Part shown: positions 36,445 to 45,913 of the stretch, piece after piece | Layout of the letters: the number at the start of each line of letters is the position of its first letter | How positions within the stretch are numbered: position 1 is the stretch's first letter | Assembly (NCBI GenBank): GCA_963776935.1 | Contig: CAVZOP010000005.1 | Span: 68,804-132,803, forward strand | DNA from: JALOLG01 sp963776935 | GTDB lineage: Bacteria; Actinomycetota; Acidimicrobiia; Acidimicrobiales; Ilumatobacteraceae | DNA length: 64,000 nucleotides | Reading direction: 5' to 3' | Translations under genes and position numbers: made by a program | Notes under the pieces: model-generated | Seen by the model: only the letters and a program-made list of their open reading frames with translations | Told to the model about the DNA's origin: nothing | Databases searched by the model: none

Positions 36445-37395
36445 GTGCGAGTACGCGTCCTGATGCCCCCCTTGATCGGCGCGACGCTCCTCACCCTGGC
36501 AGCGTGCGCAACGACGTCGGTCACCGCGCCTGGGCTCGACGACGCCGATGCGGCGCCGACGCCGACGGTGCCGCTGGCGCCGGTCACCGACCTCGTGACG
36601 GTCGCCCCGACCGACCCACCGACGACCACCGCGGTGCCGACCACGACGACCATCGTCGAAACCACGACGACGGTGGCCGAGACCACCACGACGGCGGTGG
36701 TCGAGACCACCACGACGACGACGCTGCCACCCGGCGTCGTCCCCGTTGCGGCGGCCGCCGAGCCGATCGTGGCCGTTGGCACGCGCAGCGGGGCCGACAC
36801 GGCGAAGGCGCAGTGGCGGCTGCTCGAGCTCGGGTTCTGGGTGCAGAACGCCGACGGCGAGTACGGCCTCACCACCCGCCAGGCGGTGATGGCGTTCCAG
36901 AAGTACTACGGCCTGGCAACCGACGGCGTGCTCGGCGAAGAGACGGCTGGGTGGCTGACGGCGATCACCGAACGCCCACGGGCGCGCGCCGATGCCGGCA
37001 CGCTCGTCGAGATCGACAAGGCCAAGCAACTGCTGTTCTTCGTGATCGACGGGCGCACGGAGTGGATCCTCAACACGTCGACCGGCAACGGTGAGCCGTA
37101 CGAGGAGGAAGACAAGAACACCCCGGGCGAAGTGATCAAGGGTGTGTCGATCACGCCCAACGGGCTGCACAAGGTCTACCGCGAGCGCGCCGAAGGTTGG
37201 TGGCCCGGCGATCTGGGCGAGATCTACCGGCCCAAGTACTTCAGCGGTGGCGCCGCCGTGCACGGATCCAACAGCATCCCCGACTACCCGGCGTCACACG
37301 GTTGCGTGCGGGTCAGCGTGCCGGCGATGGACTGGGTCTGGGAGGTCGACCTGATGCCGCAGGGCACCCCCGTCTGGGTCCACGAAGGCGCGTAA
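36445..37395 (+). CDS. L,D-transpeptidase lipoprotein with peptidoglycan-binding domain
   Basis: The protein has ~316 residues. A signal peptide ends in lipobox LTLAAC. A Thr-rich linker of ~70 residues follows, then a PG_binding_1 domain (AKAQWRLLELGFWVQNADGE, AFQKYYGLATDGVLG), then a YkuD catalytic domain ending in HGSNSIPDYPASHGCVRVS with the catalytic His and Cys. It makes 3-3 cross-links or attaches proteins to peptidoglycan. I chose the GTG at 36445; the frame is open to 36418. A palindromic repeat begins eight bases after its stop. Confidence 0.9.
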   Translation: MRVRVLMPPLIGATLLTLAACATTSVTAPGLDDADAAPTPTVPLAPVTDLVTVAPTDPPTTTAVPTTTTIVETTTTVAETTTTAVVETTTTTTLPPGVVPVAAAAEPIVAVGTRSGADTAKAQWRLLELGFWVQNADGEYGLTTRQAVMAFQKYYGLATDGVLGEETAGWLTAITERPRARADAGTLVEIDKAKQLLFFVIDGRTEWILNTSTGNGEPYEEEDKNTPGEVIKGVSITPNGLHKVYRERAEGWWPGDLGEIYRPKYFSGGAAVHGSNSIPDYPASHGCVRVSVPAMDWVWEVDLMPQGTPVWVHEGA

Positions 37396-37402
37396 CCCAC
37401 TG

Positions 37403-37449
37403 ATCTCATGAAGTTGCGGCGCCCTGACGACGCCGAAACTTCACGAGAT
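37403..37449. repeat. Dispersed palindromic repeat, copy 4
   Basis: Arms ATCTCATGAAGTTGCGGCG and CGCCGAAACTTCACGAGAT around a short loop, one arm mismatch. It lies between tandem genes, the L,D-transpeptidase and the beta-galactosidase. Confidence 0.92.
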
Positions 37450-37483
37450 GAGAGTTGGTCGCGGATGGGGCAGACTGCCATGT

Positions 37484-40474
37484 GTGTTGCCCGAGATCGG
37501 TGAACTGAGACCCTGGACCGACCCTGAGGTCGTGAGCATCGGTCGCCTCCCGATGCGGCCGCCGACCGTCGCCTACGCCGACGTTGCGAGCGCCCGGGTG
37601 GCGGATCGGGCCGCCTCGCCGTTTTGGCGGTCGCTCGATGGTCGGTGGAAGTTCCGCCTCGCCGAGCACCCCGACCGGGTACCGGCGGCGTGGGTCGGCC
37701 GCGCCGTCGACGACGACCGCCGCTGGACGACGCTGGCGGTGCCCGGCAACTGGACCGTGCAGGGGGTGGGCGATCATCCGCACTACACCAACGTCCAGAT
37801 GCCGTTCGACGGGCCGCCACCGCGGCTGCCCGACCGCAACCCGACCGGTGTGTACCGGCGAACGTTCACGGTGCCGCGGGAGTGGCGCGGCCGGCGGGTC
37901 GTGTTGCACGTCGGCGGTGCCGACAGTGTGCATGCGATCTACGTCAACGGGCAGTTCGCCGGGTACGGAACCGACAGCCGGCTGGCGAGCGAGTACGACA
38001 TCACGTCGCGTCTGGTGTCCGGCCGCAACGATCTGGCGATCGTCGTCGTGCGCTACAGCGCCGACAGCTACGTCGAGGATCAGGACCAGTGGTGGATGGC
38101 GGGCCTGCACCGCGAGGTTGCGCTCATCAGTCGCGGCACGACGACCCTGGCGTCGTTGGTCTGCGACGCGGGATTCCGTGTCGCCGACGGCGCCGGCACG
38201 GTCGACGTGAGGGCCACCGTCGGAGGGACGCACGCGCCGTCGGAGGGCTGGGTGGTCCGCACGACCGTCGAGACGCTCGGCGGCCGCCGGCTGGCACCTT
38301 CGATCACAACGAGGGTCCCGCATCGCTTCGCCGAGCCGTACGTGTTCCGCGGTCACGTCGCGTCGAGCCGGTTCGAGCTCGCCGGCGTCGATCCGTGGTC
38401 AGCCGAGCGGCCGACCCGGTACCGCGTCGTCGCCGAACTGATCGATCCAGGCGGGGTCGTGGCCGAGGTCCACGCCCAGGTGATCGGGTTCCGCAGCGTC
38501 GAGACGCGCGATGGCGACTTGTTGGTCAACGGTCGGCGGATCTGGATCCACGGCGTCAATCGCCACGACCACCACCCCGACCGCGGCAAGGCGGTGACGG
38601 TCGACGACATGCGTGACGACCTGCTCGCCATGCGTCGCCACAACATCACCGCGGTGCGCTGCTCGCACTACCCCAACGACCCGCGGTTCCTCGACCTGTG
38701 TGACGAGTTGGGCATGTACGTGATCGACGAGTCGAACATCGAGAGCCACGCCTACAACACGAGCCTCTGCGACGATCCCCGTTACCGCTCGGCGTGGTTG
38801 GCGCGCGGGTCCCGGATGGTCGAGCGCGATCGGAACCACGCGAGCGTCATCATGTGGTCGCTCGGGAACGAGTCCGGCTACGGCGTCAACCACGACGCCC
38901 TCGCCGGCTGGATCCGTGCCGCCGACCCCGGGCGGCCGTTGCACTACGAGGACGCGATCCGCCAGCGCGGCTGGACGACGGGCGGCATGAACGTCACCGA
39001 CGTCGTCTGTCCGATGTACCCGCCGATCGCCGACGTCGCCGCCTACGACGGGCAGCGCCCGTTCGTGCTGTGCGAGTACAGCCACGCGATGGGCAACTCG
39101 AACGGGTCGCTCGCCGACTACTGGGACGTGATCCTTTCGACCCCGCGGCTGCAGGGCGGGTTCATCTGGGAGTGGAAGGACCACGGCATCCGCACCGTGC
39201 TCCCGAACGGGAAGCGTGGGTTCGCGTACGGCGGGCAGTTCGGCGAGGATCCGCACGACGGGAACTTCGTCGCCGACGGGTTGATGTCGTCGGACCTCGT
39301 GCCGCACCCGGGCATGCAGGAGGTCGCCTGGGTCTACCGGCCGGTCGCCGTCACCAGGGCGGGTCGGGGCAAACTGCGGGTCGAGAACCGCCAGGCCTTC
39401 ACCGGTCTCGACTGGCTCGCCGCCACGTGGGAGCTCATCGTCGACGGCGACGTGGTCGGATCGGGAACGCTCGAGATCCCCGACGTCGAAGCGCTCGGCG
39501 TCGCGACGGTCGCGCTCCCGTGCGAGGTACCCGACGGCGCCGACGCCCACCTGTCGATCCGCTTCACCCAGCGCGGGGCGACGCCGTGGGCGGACGCCGG
39601 TCACCTCGTGGCGTGGGACCAGGTCGAGCTGCGCCGGCCTCCAGCGCGGCGAACGCCGACACTCGTGGCGTCGCGTCCGGTCGGACGCGAGCTCGCATCG
39701 CCGGTGGAGTTGTGCATCTTCCGCGCGCCCATCGACAACGACGGCTACAAGATCCTGCGCGAGCTCAGCCGGCGGATGGGCATTGGTGGCACGTCGCTCG
39801 AGAAGTGGTTGGCGAGCGGGCTGGACCAGCGTCCGGCCGACGAGGTCGTCGAGCACGTCCATCGGGTCGAGGTCGGCGATGACGGCTCGGAGGTCCACGC
39901 TCACACGGTGGTCGTGCCGCCGGACCTCGACGACCTCGCTCGCGTCGGGGTGACGTTCCGACTGCCTGGCCGGTTCCGGTCGGTCCGCTGGTACGGCCGG
40001 GGGCCGCTCGAGAACTACCCGGATCGCAACCGCGGGGCAGTCCTCGGCGTGTGGTCGGGGCCGATCGACGATCCCCCGTACCTGGTGCCACAGGAGTTCG
40101 GGCTGCGGACCGACTGCCGGTGGTTCGAATGCGTCGACGAGGCGTCCGACCGAGTGGTGCGGATCGAGGCCCTGTCACCGGGCGCGCTGCACTGCTCGGC
40201 GACGCACTACACGACAGCGGATCTCTTCGCCGCCCCCCACGAGACCGACCTCGTGCCGCGGCGCGAGGTGGTCGTGCACGCCGACGTCGCGCACCGTGGC
40301 CTCGGCACCGCCAGCTGCGGGCCCGACATCCTCGAGCGCTACCGGGTCACGCCGGGCACGTACCGGTTCACGTACCGCTTGGTGGCTGGCGATCGGGCGG
40401 TGCCGGGTCGTGCCGGTCGAGGAACGTCTCGCCGCGCGGCGACAACCGGTACCCGACGAGGAGGCTCTCGGTGA
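37484..40474 (+). CDS. lacZ: Glycoside hydrolase family 2 beta-galactosidase (LacZ-type)
   Basis: The protein has ~996 residues. Sugar-binding, Ig-like and TIM-barrel domains are in LacZ order: GNWTVQGVGDHPHYTNVQMP, then HGVNRHDHHPDRGKAVT, acid/base Glu in IMWSLGNESGYGVNHDAL, nucleophile Glu in PFVLCEYSHAMGNSNGSLAD. The C-terminal Bgal small-chain domain runs to ~40390; the last ~28 residues are basic and overlap the opposite-strand ASCH gene by 107 bp, so the ancestral stop may have been lost. The start is uncertain: I use the GTG at 37484, since the ATG at 37448 lies in the palindrome. Confidence 0.9.
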   Translation: MLPEIGELRPWTDPEVVSIGRLPMRPPTVAYADVASARVADRAASPFWRSLDGRWKFRLAEHPDRVPAAWVGRAVDDDRRWTTLAVPGNWTVQGVGDHPHYTNVQMPFDGPPPRLPDRNPTGVYRRTFTVPREWRGRRVVLHVGGADSVHAIYVNGQFAGYGTDSRLASEYDITSRLVSGRNDLAIVVVRYSADSYVEDQDQWWMAGLHREVALISRGTTTLASLVCDAGFRVADGAGTVDVRATVGGTHAPSEGWVVRTTVETLGGRRLAPSITTRVPHRFAEPYVFRGHVASSRFELAGVDPWSAERPTRYRVVAELIDPGGVVAEVHAQVIGFRSVETRDGDLLVNGRRIWIHGVNRHDHHPDRGKAVTVDDMRDDLLAMRRHNITAVRCSHYPNDPRFLDLCDELGMYVIDESNIESHAYNTSLCDDPRYRSAWLARGSRMVERDRNHASVIMWSLGNESGYGVNHDALAGWIRAADPGRPLHYEDAIRQRGWTTGGMNVTDVVCPMYPPIADVAAYDGQRPFVLCEYSHAMGNSNGSLADYWDVILSTPRLQGGFIWEWKDHGIRTVLPNGKRGFAYGGQFGEDPHDGNFVADGLMSSDLVPHPGMQEVAWVYRPVAVTRAGRGKLRVENRQAFTGLDWLAATWELIVDGDVVGSGTLEIPDVEALGVATVALPCEVPDGADAHLSIRFTQRGATPWADAGHLVAWDQVELRRPPARRTPTLVASRPVGRELASPVELCIFRAPIDNDGYKILRELSRRMGIGGTSLEKWLASGLDQRPADEVVEHVHRVEVGDDGSEVHAHTVVVPPDLDDLARVGVTFRLPGRFRSVRWYGRGPLENYPDRNRGAVLGVWSGPIDDPPYLVPQEFGLRTDCRWFECVDEASDRVVRIEALSPGALHCSATHYTTADLFAAPHETDLVPRREVVVHADVAHRGLGTASCGPDILERYRVTPGTYRFTYRLVAGDRAVPGRAGRGTSRRAATTGTRRGGSR

Positions 40475-40979
40475 GGCCCAGCGCCTTGAGCTTGCGGACG
40501 TCGGCCTTGAAGCCCTTCGTCTCCTGACCGAGCGATGCCGCCAGGTCCGGAGCGCGGATCGCCGGTCGGGCTCGGATCAGCTCGAGCACCGCCCGTGTCC
40601 ACGGCTCGTCCCGGGCTCGGTCGAGGCGATCGAGACGCGCACCGATGGCGGCGAGCTGGTCGGCGTCGAGGTCGGCGTCCTCGCGGAGCGCGATGCGGGG
40701 ATCGTCGCCGACGTGACGGAGCTGGACGCGGTACACCAGGCCCTCGGTTCGTCGCGCCAGGTCGTTGCGCAGCGCTTCGACCGATCCGTACCCGGCCCGG
40801 CGCGCGTCATCGACCGTGATCTCCGACTCGGCGACGACGTCGACGGCATCGATGGCCAACACCCCCACCGCGGTGTTCAGGGTGCCGCCCGCTCGGACCG
40901 TCGGCTTGCGCCACCTGCGGAAGGCGAGATCGACTTCGCCGCCGACGATCCGGTCGAGCGCGTCGCGCCTGATCAGCAC
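40368..40979 (-). CDS. ASCH-domain-like RNA-binding protein
   Basis: The protein has 203 residues. The first half (ALDRIVGGEVDLAFRRWRKP, LNTAVGVLAIDAVDVVAESE, ARRAGYGSVEALRNDL, LVYRVQLRHVGDDPRIAL) follows the ASCH beta-barrel pattern found in proteins predicted to bind RNA. The second half looks like a winged helix (PAIRAPDLAASLGQETKGFKADVRKLKALGL). The GTG start lies two bases before the end of the MBL-Rieske gene upstream, so they share an operon. Confidence 0.65.
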   Translation of the reverse strand: MLIRRDALDRIVGGEVDLAFRRWRKPTVRAGGTLNTAVGVLAIDAVDVVAESEITVDDARRAGYGSVEALRNDLARRTEGLVYRVQLRHVGDDPRIALREDADLDADQLAAIGARLDRLDRARDEPWTRAVLELIRARPAIRAPDLAASLGQETKGFKADVRKLKALGLTESLLVGYRLSPRGETFLDRHDPAPPDRQPPSGT

Positions 40980-40980
40980 G

Positions 40981-42552
40981 TCACGACTCCGTGCGTGGAA
41001 CCGTCGACTCCCGCCGGCGCACGCGCAACGCGCGGTCGTCGGCCGTCAGGCAGCGGCCCGTCTCGAGGTCGAAGCGCCAGCCGTGGAGCGTGCACACGAG
41101 CTCGCAGCCCTCGATCTCACCGAACACGGCGAGGTCGGCGTTGCGGTGCGGGCACCGGCGTTGCACGATCCAGTCGCCGAGCTCGATGTCGGGTTCGACC
41201 TCGGTCGGGGGATCGAGCCTCCACAACGCCTCGGCCTCGGCGCGGCGCATGCGCTCGACCGACAGCGACTTGAAGAAGTTGTAGAGGTACTCGTTGAACT
41301 CGCCGTCGCGCCACGCCCTGAAGCGACACGACAGGAACAACGAGTTGCTCCAGTCGACGGCGCGCCGTGCCACGACCGTCTCGACGAGGTCGCGGGCGAT
41401 CTCGAACCGGAACGAATAGGCGTCACCGTCGTAGGCGCGCACCTCGCCGGCCGGGAAGTCGATCAACAACTCGAGGTCGCCGGCGCGGAACAGGCAGTTG
41501 GCTCCGACCGCGTTCCGCAGTGTCGGCGCCATCGCCAACAGTGGCTCCCACCACGCCTTCAACGTCGCGAGGAGGTCCGTGTTCGGCGTGTCCCAGCTGT
41601 GGTGCAACTCGTCCAGCCATCCCTGCCAGTCGGCTCGGTAGCGGTCGAGGTAGGCCGCCTTGTCGTCGTAGATCGCGTCGATGTCGGAGGCGGGGATCGG
41701 ATGGACGACCTCGATCGCATCCGGGGAGATCTCGATCGTCGTGCCGGGGATCGCCAGCACGCCATGACGGCCGGCGTTCGCGAGCCGATCGATGAACGCC
41801 CGCTGGTCGGGGAAGATCGACAGCTCGTCACCGCGAATCATGTTGAGGTGCGACAGTTCGTCGTCGAGGAAGACCGGCGGGCCGGCGCTGGGGACCACGG
41901 CTCGGGCGTCGATCGCCTCGACGTACCGCATCGCTCTGGCGAACTGGCTCTCGACCTTGGCCTCGCACAGCACCCGCTTCTCCGCGTCGGGCATGTCGTA
42001 CACCATCGGGTACCAGATCGCGCCGGAGTACTGCAACCAGTGCAGGTCGACCGGACCATGGGCGTTGAGTGCGTCGAGATCGGACGTCCGGCAGTCGTTC
42101 TGGTTCACGAGGCGGGTGACGCCGTCGGACACCACCATCGCCGAGTCGCCACCCGGGCCATCGGTGATCGACGTCTCGACGTGGATCGCGATCGTGAGCC
42201 CGGGCGCCAGTTCGAGCTCCTCACCGTCGGTGGTGCGGATGAACTCCGTGAACCCGAGCTGGCGAAGCGTGCGCTCCTGTTCCCGCGTCGGGTAGCCGGG
42301 CAGCAGGATCGGGATGTCGCGGCGCAGGTGTTGGCGCAGCCACGCCTCGTCGTGGTGATCGGCGTGGAGGTGCGTGACGTAGAGATAGTCGGCGTGCTCG
42401 ATGCGGTCACGGAGCTCGTCGTCGAGCTGGTCGTTGCGCGGGAACACGAACCACGAACCGAAGAACGCCGGCACGAACCATGGATCGCACAGGATCGACC
42501 CGGCGGCGGTTTCGATGAGGATGCCGGCGTGGCCGATCGAGGTCGCGCGCAT
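40981..42552 (-). CDS. Metallo-beta-lactamase fold protein with C-terminal Rieske domain
   Basis: The protein has 523 residues. The N-terminal MBL fold shows IGHAGILIETAAGSILCDPW and the metal motif YVTHLHADHHDEAWLRQHL. The C-terminus is a Rieske centre: CPH and, 17 residues on, CTLH within GCELVCTLHGWRFDLETGR. The same two modules make up CMP-N-acetylneuraminate hydroxylase, where the Rieske part is N-terminal; here the order is reversed. The reaction is unknown. It is followed directly by the ASCH gene. The ATG at 42552 starts MRATSIGHAG. Confidence 0.8.
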   Translation of the reverse strand: MRATSIGHAGILIETAAGSILCDPWFVPAFFGSWFVFPRNDQLDDELRDRIEHADYLYVTHLHADHHDEAWLRQHLRRDIPILLPGYPTREQERTLRQLGFTEFIRTTDGEELELAPGLTIAIHVETSITDGPGGDSAMVVSDGVTRLVNQNDCRTSDLDALNAHGPVDLHWLQYSGAIWYPMVYDMPDAEKRVLCEAKVESQFARAMRYVEAIDARAVVPSAGPPVFLDDELSHLNMIRGDELSIFPDQRAFIDRLANAGRHGVLAIPGTTIEISPDAIEVVHPIPASDIDAIYDDKAAYLDRYRADWQGWLDELHHSWDTPNTDLLATLKAWWEPLLAMAPTLRNAVGANCLFRAGDLELLIDFPAGEVRAYDGDAYSFRFEIARDLVETVVARRAVDWSNSLFLSCRFRAWRDGEFNEYLYNFFKSLSVERMRRAEAEALWRLDPPTEVEPDIELGDWIVQRRCPHRNADLAVFGEIEGCELVCTLHGWRFDLETGRCLTADDRALRVRRRESTVPRTES

Positions 42553-42563
42553 GCGCCGGCGCG

Positions 42564-43487
42564 TCAGGCGACCGGCGGATCGGTGTACTGCTGACCGGCC
42601 CGCGAGACGTGCTCGGTCCACTGGTTGCCGTCCCAGTACCGAAGCTCGAAGCGACCGGACGGATCGGCGTACCACCCCGCTGGTGCTGCGGACGCGGCGG
42701 CGGCAGTGGTCTGCTCGGCGGCCGCGGCTTCGGAGCCGGCACCGGAATCGCTCGTGGCCGCGGTGTCGTAGCCCGTGGCGGCGGCGGCGGTGGCCCCGGT
42801 GTCGTAGCCGGTGGCCGCGGCCCCGGACTCGTAGCCGGTGTCGGCCGCGTCGGGGGTCGCCGCCGTGGTCTCGCCGGTGTCGTAGCCGGTGGCGGCGACC
42901 GCGCCGGAGCTGGTGCCGGTGTCGTAGCCCGTTGCCGCGGTGTCGTACCCGGCGGTCGTGGATCCGAGTTGCGGTTCGGCGGCGGCGCCGGTGTCAGCAC
43001 CCGCAGTTTCCGAGGTGTCGCCGTACCCGCTGGACGTGTCGACGTAGGGCGTGGGTTCGGGCGACGCCTCGGCGACCCCGACACTGGCGGCCGGCGGGCT
43101 GGCCGGCTCGGGAGCGACGGCCCAACCGGCCGGTTCCTCCACCGCCGGCGCCTCGGCGACGGGCTCGGGTTCCCACACGGGTGCCGGTTCGTCGACGGGT
43201 TCGATCTCCTCGACCTCTTCGGCGGCGTAGCTGGGGGTCGCGTCGGCCGCGACCGCCAACACTGGAGTGGCGGTGTCGCCAACGGCGGTGGCGGTGTCTT
43301 CCGAACCGGTATCCCACGACGGCGCCGGCTCGGTGGCACTCCCCTCACGACTGAGGTAGGCAGTGATGTTGGTGCCCGCCGGCACGATGGCAACGACGTC
43401 CCAACCGGCGGCCGATTTCTCGGTGAGCTTGTCGGCAAGCGACGCCGCGTCGTACGACGAAACGCTGATCGAGGTGAACTCGTGCAT
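42564..43487 (-). CDS. DUF2510 protein with TGYDTG-type repeats
   Basis: The protein has 307 residues. The N-terminus (HEFTSISVSSYDAASLADKL) resembles DUF4177-type small domains. The middle is acidic, Pro/Glu/Ala rich. Then at least five units close to ATGYDTG/AGYDTA run between about residues 195 and 270. The C-terminus is a DUF2510 domain (AGWYADPSGRFELRYWDGN, QWTEHVSRAG). DUF2510 is frequent on actinobacterial membrane or signalling proteins; no span is present here. The function is unknown. Confidence 0.8.
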   Translation of the reverse strand: MHEFTSISVSSYDAASLADKLTEKSAAGWDVVAIVPAGTNITAYLSREGSATEPAPSWDTGSEDTATAVGDTATPVLAVAADATPSYAAEEVEEIEPVDEPAPVWEPEPVAEAPAVEEPAGWAVAPEPASPPAASVGVAEASPEPTPYVDTSSGYGDTSETAGADTGAAAEPQLGSTTAGYDTAATGYDTGTSSGAVAATGYDTGETTAATPDAADTGYESGAAATGYDTGATAAAATGYDTAATSDSGAGSEAAAAEQTTAAAASAAPAGWYADPSGRFELRYWDGNQWTEHVSRAGQQYTDPPVA

Positions 43488-43556
43488 GGCTCGGAACCCT
43501 AGCGACTGTTGAGGCCATCGAGGGCACGTCACACCCCCCGGCCTGGATTGACTCTG

Positions 43557-44240
43557 TCAGTTGAGTGCGTCGTCCAGGTCGGCGTCGCCGGGCGTGCCGT
43601 CGAACACCAGAGCGCCGTCGCGCAGTGCGACGAGCCGCTCACTCTCGGCGATCGTGGCGAGCTCGTGCGTGGCGATCACGAGCGTGGCGCCGTCGCCGTG
43701 GGCGACACGGAACAGCTCGAGCAGTGCCTCGCGGCCCGCTCGGTCGAGTCCGACGAACGGCTCGTCGACGACCATCACCTCGAACGGGCGGACGAACGCC
43801 AGGCAGATCGCGGCCTTCTGGCGTAGGCCACGGCTGAACGTCGACGGCAGGTCGTCGGCGCGTTCGGTGAGCCCGGTCGCGTCCAGCAGCGCATCGGCGC
43901 GCGGCTGCCACTCCGCCCTCCCGTGCAGCCGGGCGACGTATTCGAGGTGCTCGCGCACCGAGAGATCGTCGTAGAAGACCGGCTGATCGGCGAGGTGGGC
44001 GAGTCTGGCTCGCGCCTCGATCGAGCCTGCCGGATGTCCTGCCACCAACGCGCTGCCGGCCGACGGTTCGAGCATCCCGCTGAGCAGCCTGATCAACGTC
44101 GTCTTGCCGCTTCCGTTGTGTCCGATCAGCGAGACGCGCTGGCCGGCGGGGACGACGAGGTCGAGCGGTGCCAGCGCCAGGGCTCCGCTGTAGTCCTTCG
44201 TCAGCCCGTCGGTGGCGATCGCGACCGGGGATGCGCTCAC
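43557..44240 (-). CDS. ABC exporter ATP-binding protein
   Basis: The protein has 227 residues. Walker A is VSLIGHNGSGKTTLIRLLSG, the signature is TFSRGLRQKAAICLAFVRP, a degenerate LSGGQ, and Walker B is VMVVDEPFVGLDRAGREAL, followed by the H-loop in VIATHELATIAESER. The closest style is the CcmA/ABC-2 exporter group. Its GTG overlaps the permease stop by four bases. Confidence 0.87.
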   Translation of the reverse strand: MSASPVAIATDGLTKDYSGALALAPLDLVVPAGQRVSLIGHNGSGKTTLIRLLSGMLEPSAGSALVAGHPAGSIEARARLAHLADQPVFYDDLSVREHLEYVARLHGRAEWQPRADALLDATGLTERADDLPSTFSRGLRQKAAICLAFVRPFEVMVVDEPFVGLDRAGREALLELFRVAHGDGATLVIATHELATIAESERLVALRDGALVFDGTPGDADLDDALN

Positions 44241-45803
44241 ATCTTCGCTCCGGCGACAAAACGCTCCCACGCGACGCGCCATCGATCGCGGCGCGTCACC
44301 CACCAGCCGATGGCTGCCACGCCGAGCGCGATCCCGACGATCGAGCGGACGACCGTCGCCGATCCCGGTTGCTCCCGCGCGGCGAGCACCGGGAGCGCGG
44401 CGAGGGTGCTGACCGCCACGGGAATGATCACCCGCATCGCGCTGCTGAACCCGGCGAACTCGGGAGGCACGAACGCCGATTCGGCGACGACGGGACTCGG
44501 AGCGTCACGAACGGTGCTCACGACTGCTCCGGCCATGCCGAGCAGCGCGACCGGATAGGCCAGCGTGAACGCGGCTGCCGCGGCGTCGGGCTCGATCACC
44601 GCGACGACTCCGGCCCCGAGTGCGGCGAACGGCACGAGCATGCCGGCCGAGGCGACGAGCAGGTTGAGGTGCAGCCAACCGCGGGCGACCGGGAGTCCGT
44701 CGGTGAGCCCCGGTTGATCGATTTCCTGTGAGAGCGGTTCGACCGCCTCCAGGCCGATCAGGAACAGCAGGATGCCCATGGCGACGAACGCCGGCGTGGT
44801 GCCGCGCACAACGGCGACCGCCGCCAGGCCGATCGCGCCGGCAAGACCCGTCATCCGACCGAGCCGACCGGCTGGTGTGCGGGCGATGCCGTGCCAGCTT
44901 CTCCGCCAGATCGCGCCGCGGGCCGTTCCGCGAGCCTGGGCGAAGGCGCAGCCACGGGTTTCGCCGCGCACGTTCGTTGCGCAACTGGCGGCGCAGGAGC
45001 ACCACCGTGCGGAGGTCCTGCATCGTGACCGCGAACCGCAGTTGCGACACCAGGTCGCCGCGGCGGGCGAGCGGCTCGACCCGTAGTCGGCCGACGAGGA
45101 GACAGGCGATGAGGACGAGTGCGAGCGTCGCGCCGACGGCGACGAGATCGCCGGATCGCTGGTCGTACCCCCAGAGCGCGATTTGCCCGAAGCGGTCGCC
45201 AGGGCCCGTGACATCGCCGACGATGGCGACCGCCTGCCACACGACGAACACGATCGCCAGTGCGGTCGCGATCGGGCGCGATGCCCGCAGCCCATGGGTG
45301 ATCGTGGCCACGGCGACGAACACGAGGCCGACGAGCGCGCCGGCCAAGGCGCCGCTCGCGGTCCACGCCGCAGCCGACCCCGGCAGCCGTTGGGCGGCCA
45401 GCACCCCCCCGATGCCGCCGACGATCGACGCCGTGAACGCGGCCGAACGCAGCCGCTGCACGAGCGGGCGGGTCAACACGCTGCGCCGCGCGATGGGTGC
45501 GAGCAGGAGGTGGCGCACGTCTGCGGCTTCGATCGAGAGTGGGCCACCGTCGCTCCCGCTGCGCAGGCCGAGGGCGGCGGCGAGCACGGCCACCATGCCG
45601 ACCACGGCCGGGCCGTCGTTGAACACCGTTGCGATCTGCGACGGGGTGGCCTCGGCGTCGCCGACCTGGTCGCTCAGCACGATCACCGCGCTCCCGCCGA
45701 AGATCGCTGCGATGTAGACCCGGTAGGCGAGATCGAACCATTCGACGTCACCCAGCCGGCGCGCCCGCCGCGTGCGCCGGAGGTCGGAGAGCGCGTCGTG
45801 CAT
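44237..45803 (-). CDS. ABC-2-like permease (one frameshift)
   Basis: The joined protein is ~520 residues with about ten hydrophobic stretches. Reading starts MHDALSDLRRTRRARRLGDV and is good to RRNPWLRLRPGSRNG at about 44930, where the sense passes to another frame (IWRRSWHGIARTPAGRLGRM) and continues to a TGA at 44237. The conserved motif LRTVVLLRRQLRNERARRNP lies in the middle loop. It pairs with the ATPase downstream as an exporter of unknown cargo. Confidence 0.75.
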
Positions 45804-45913
45804 GCGGGCCGAACGTTACCTGTGAGGATCAGGGCGTCGACCTTCGCCGATCGTCGCGCGACGCGACGGTCGTGCGGTCTCGGAGCCGCGATCACGCCCC
45901 ATACTTGGTGCCC

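Noticed and set aside
42735..42970. Regularly spaced repeats resembling a CRISPR array
   Set aside because: The spacing is a multiple of three and the units encode TGYDTG in a long open frame with imperfect repeats. It is a protein repeat.
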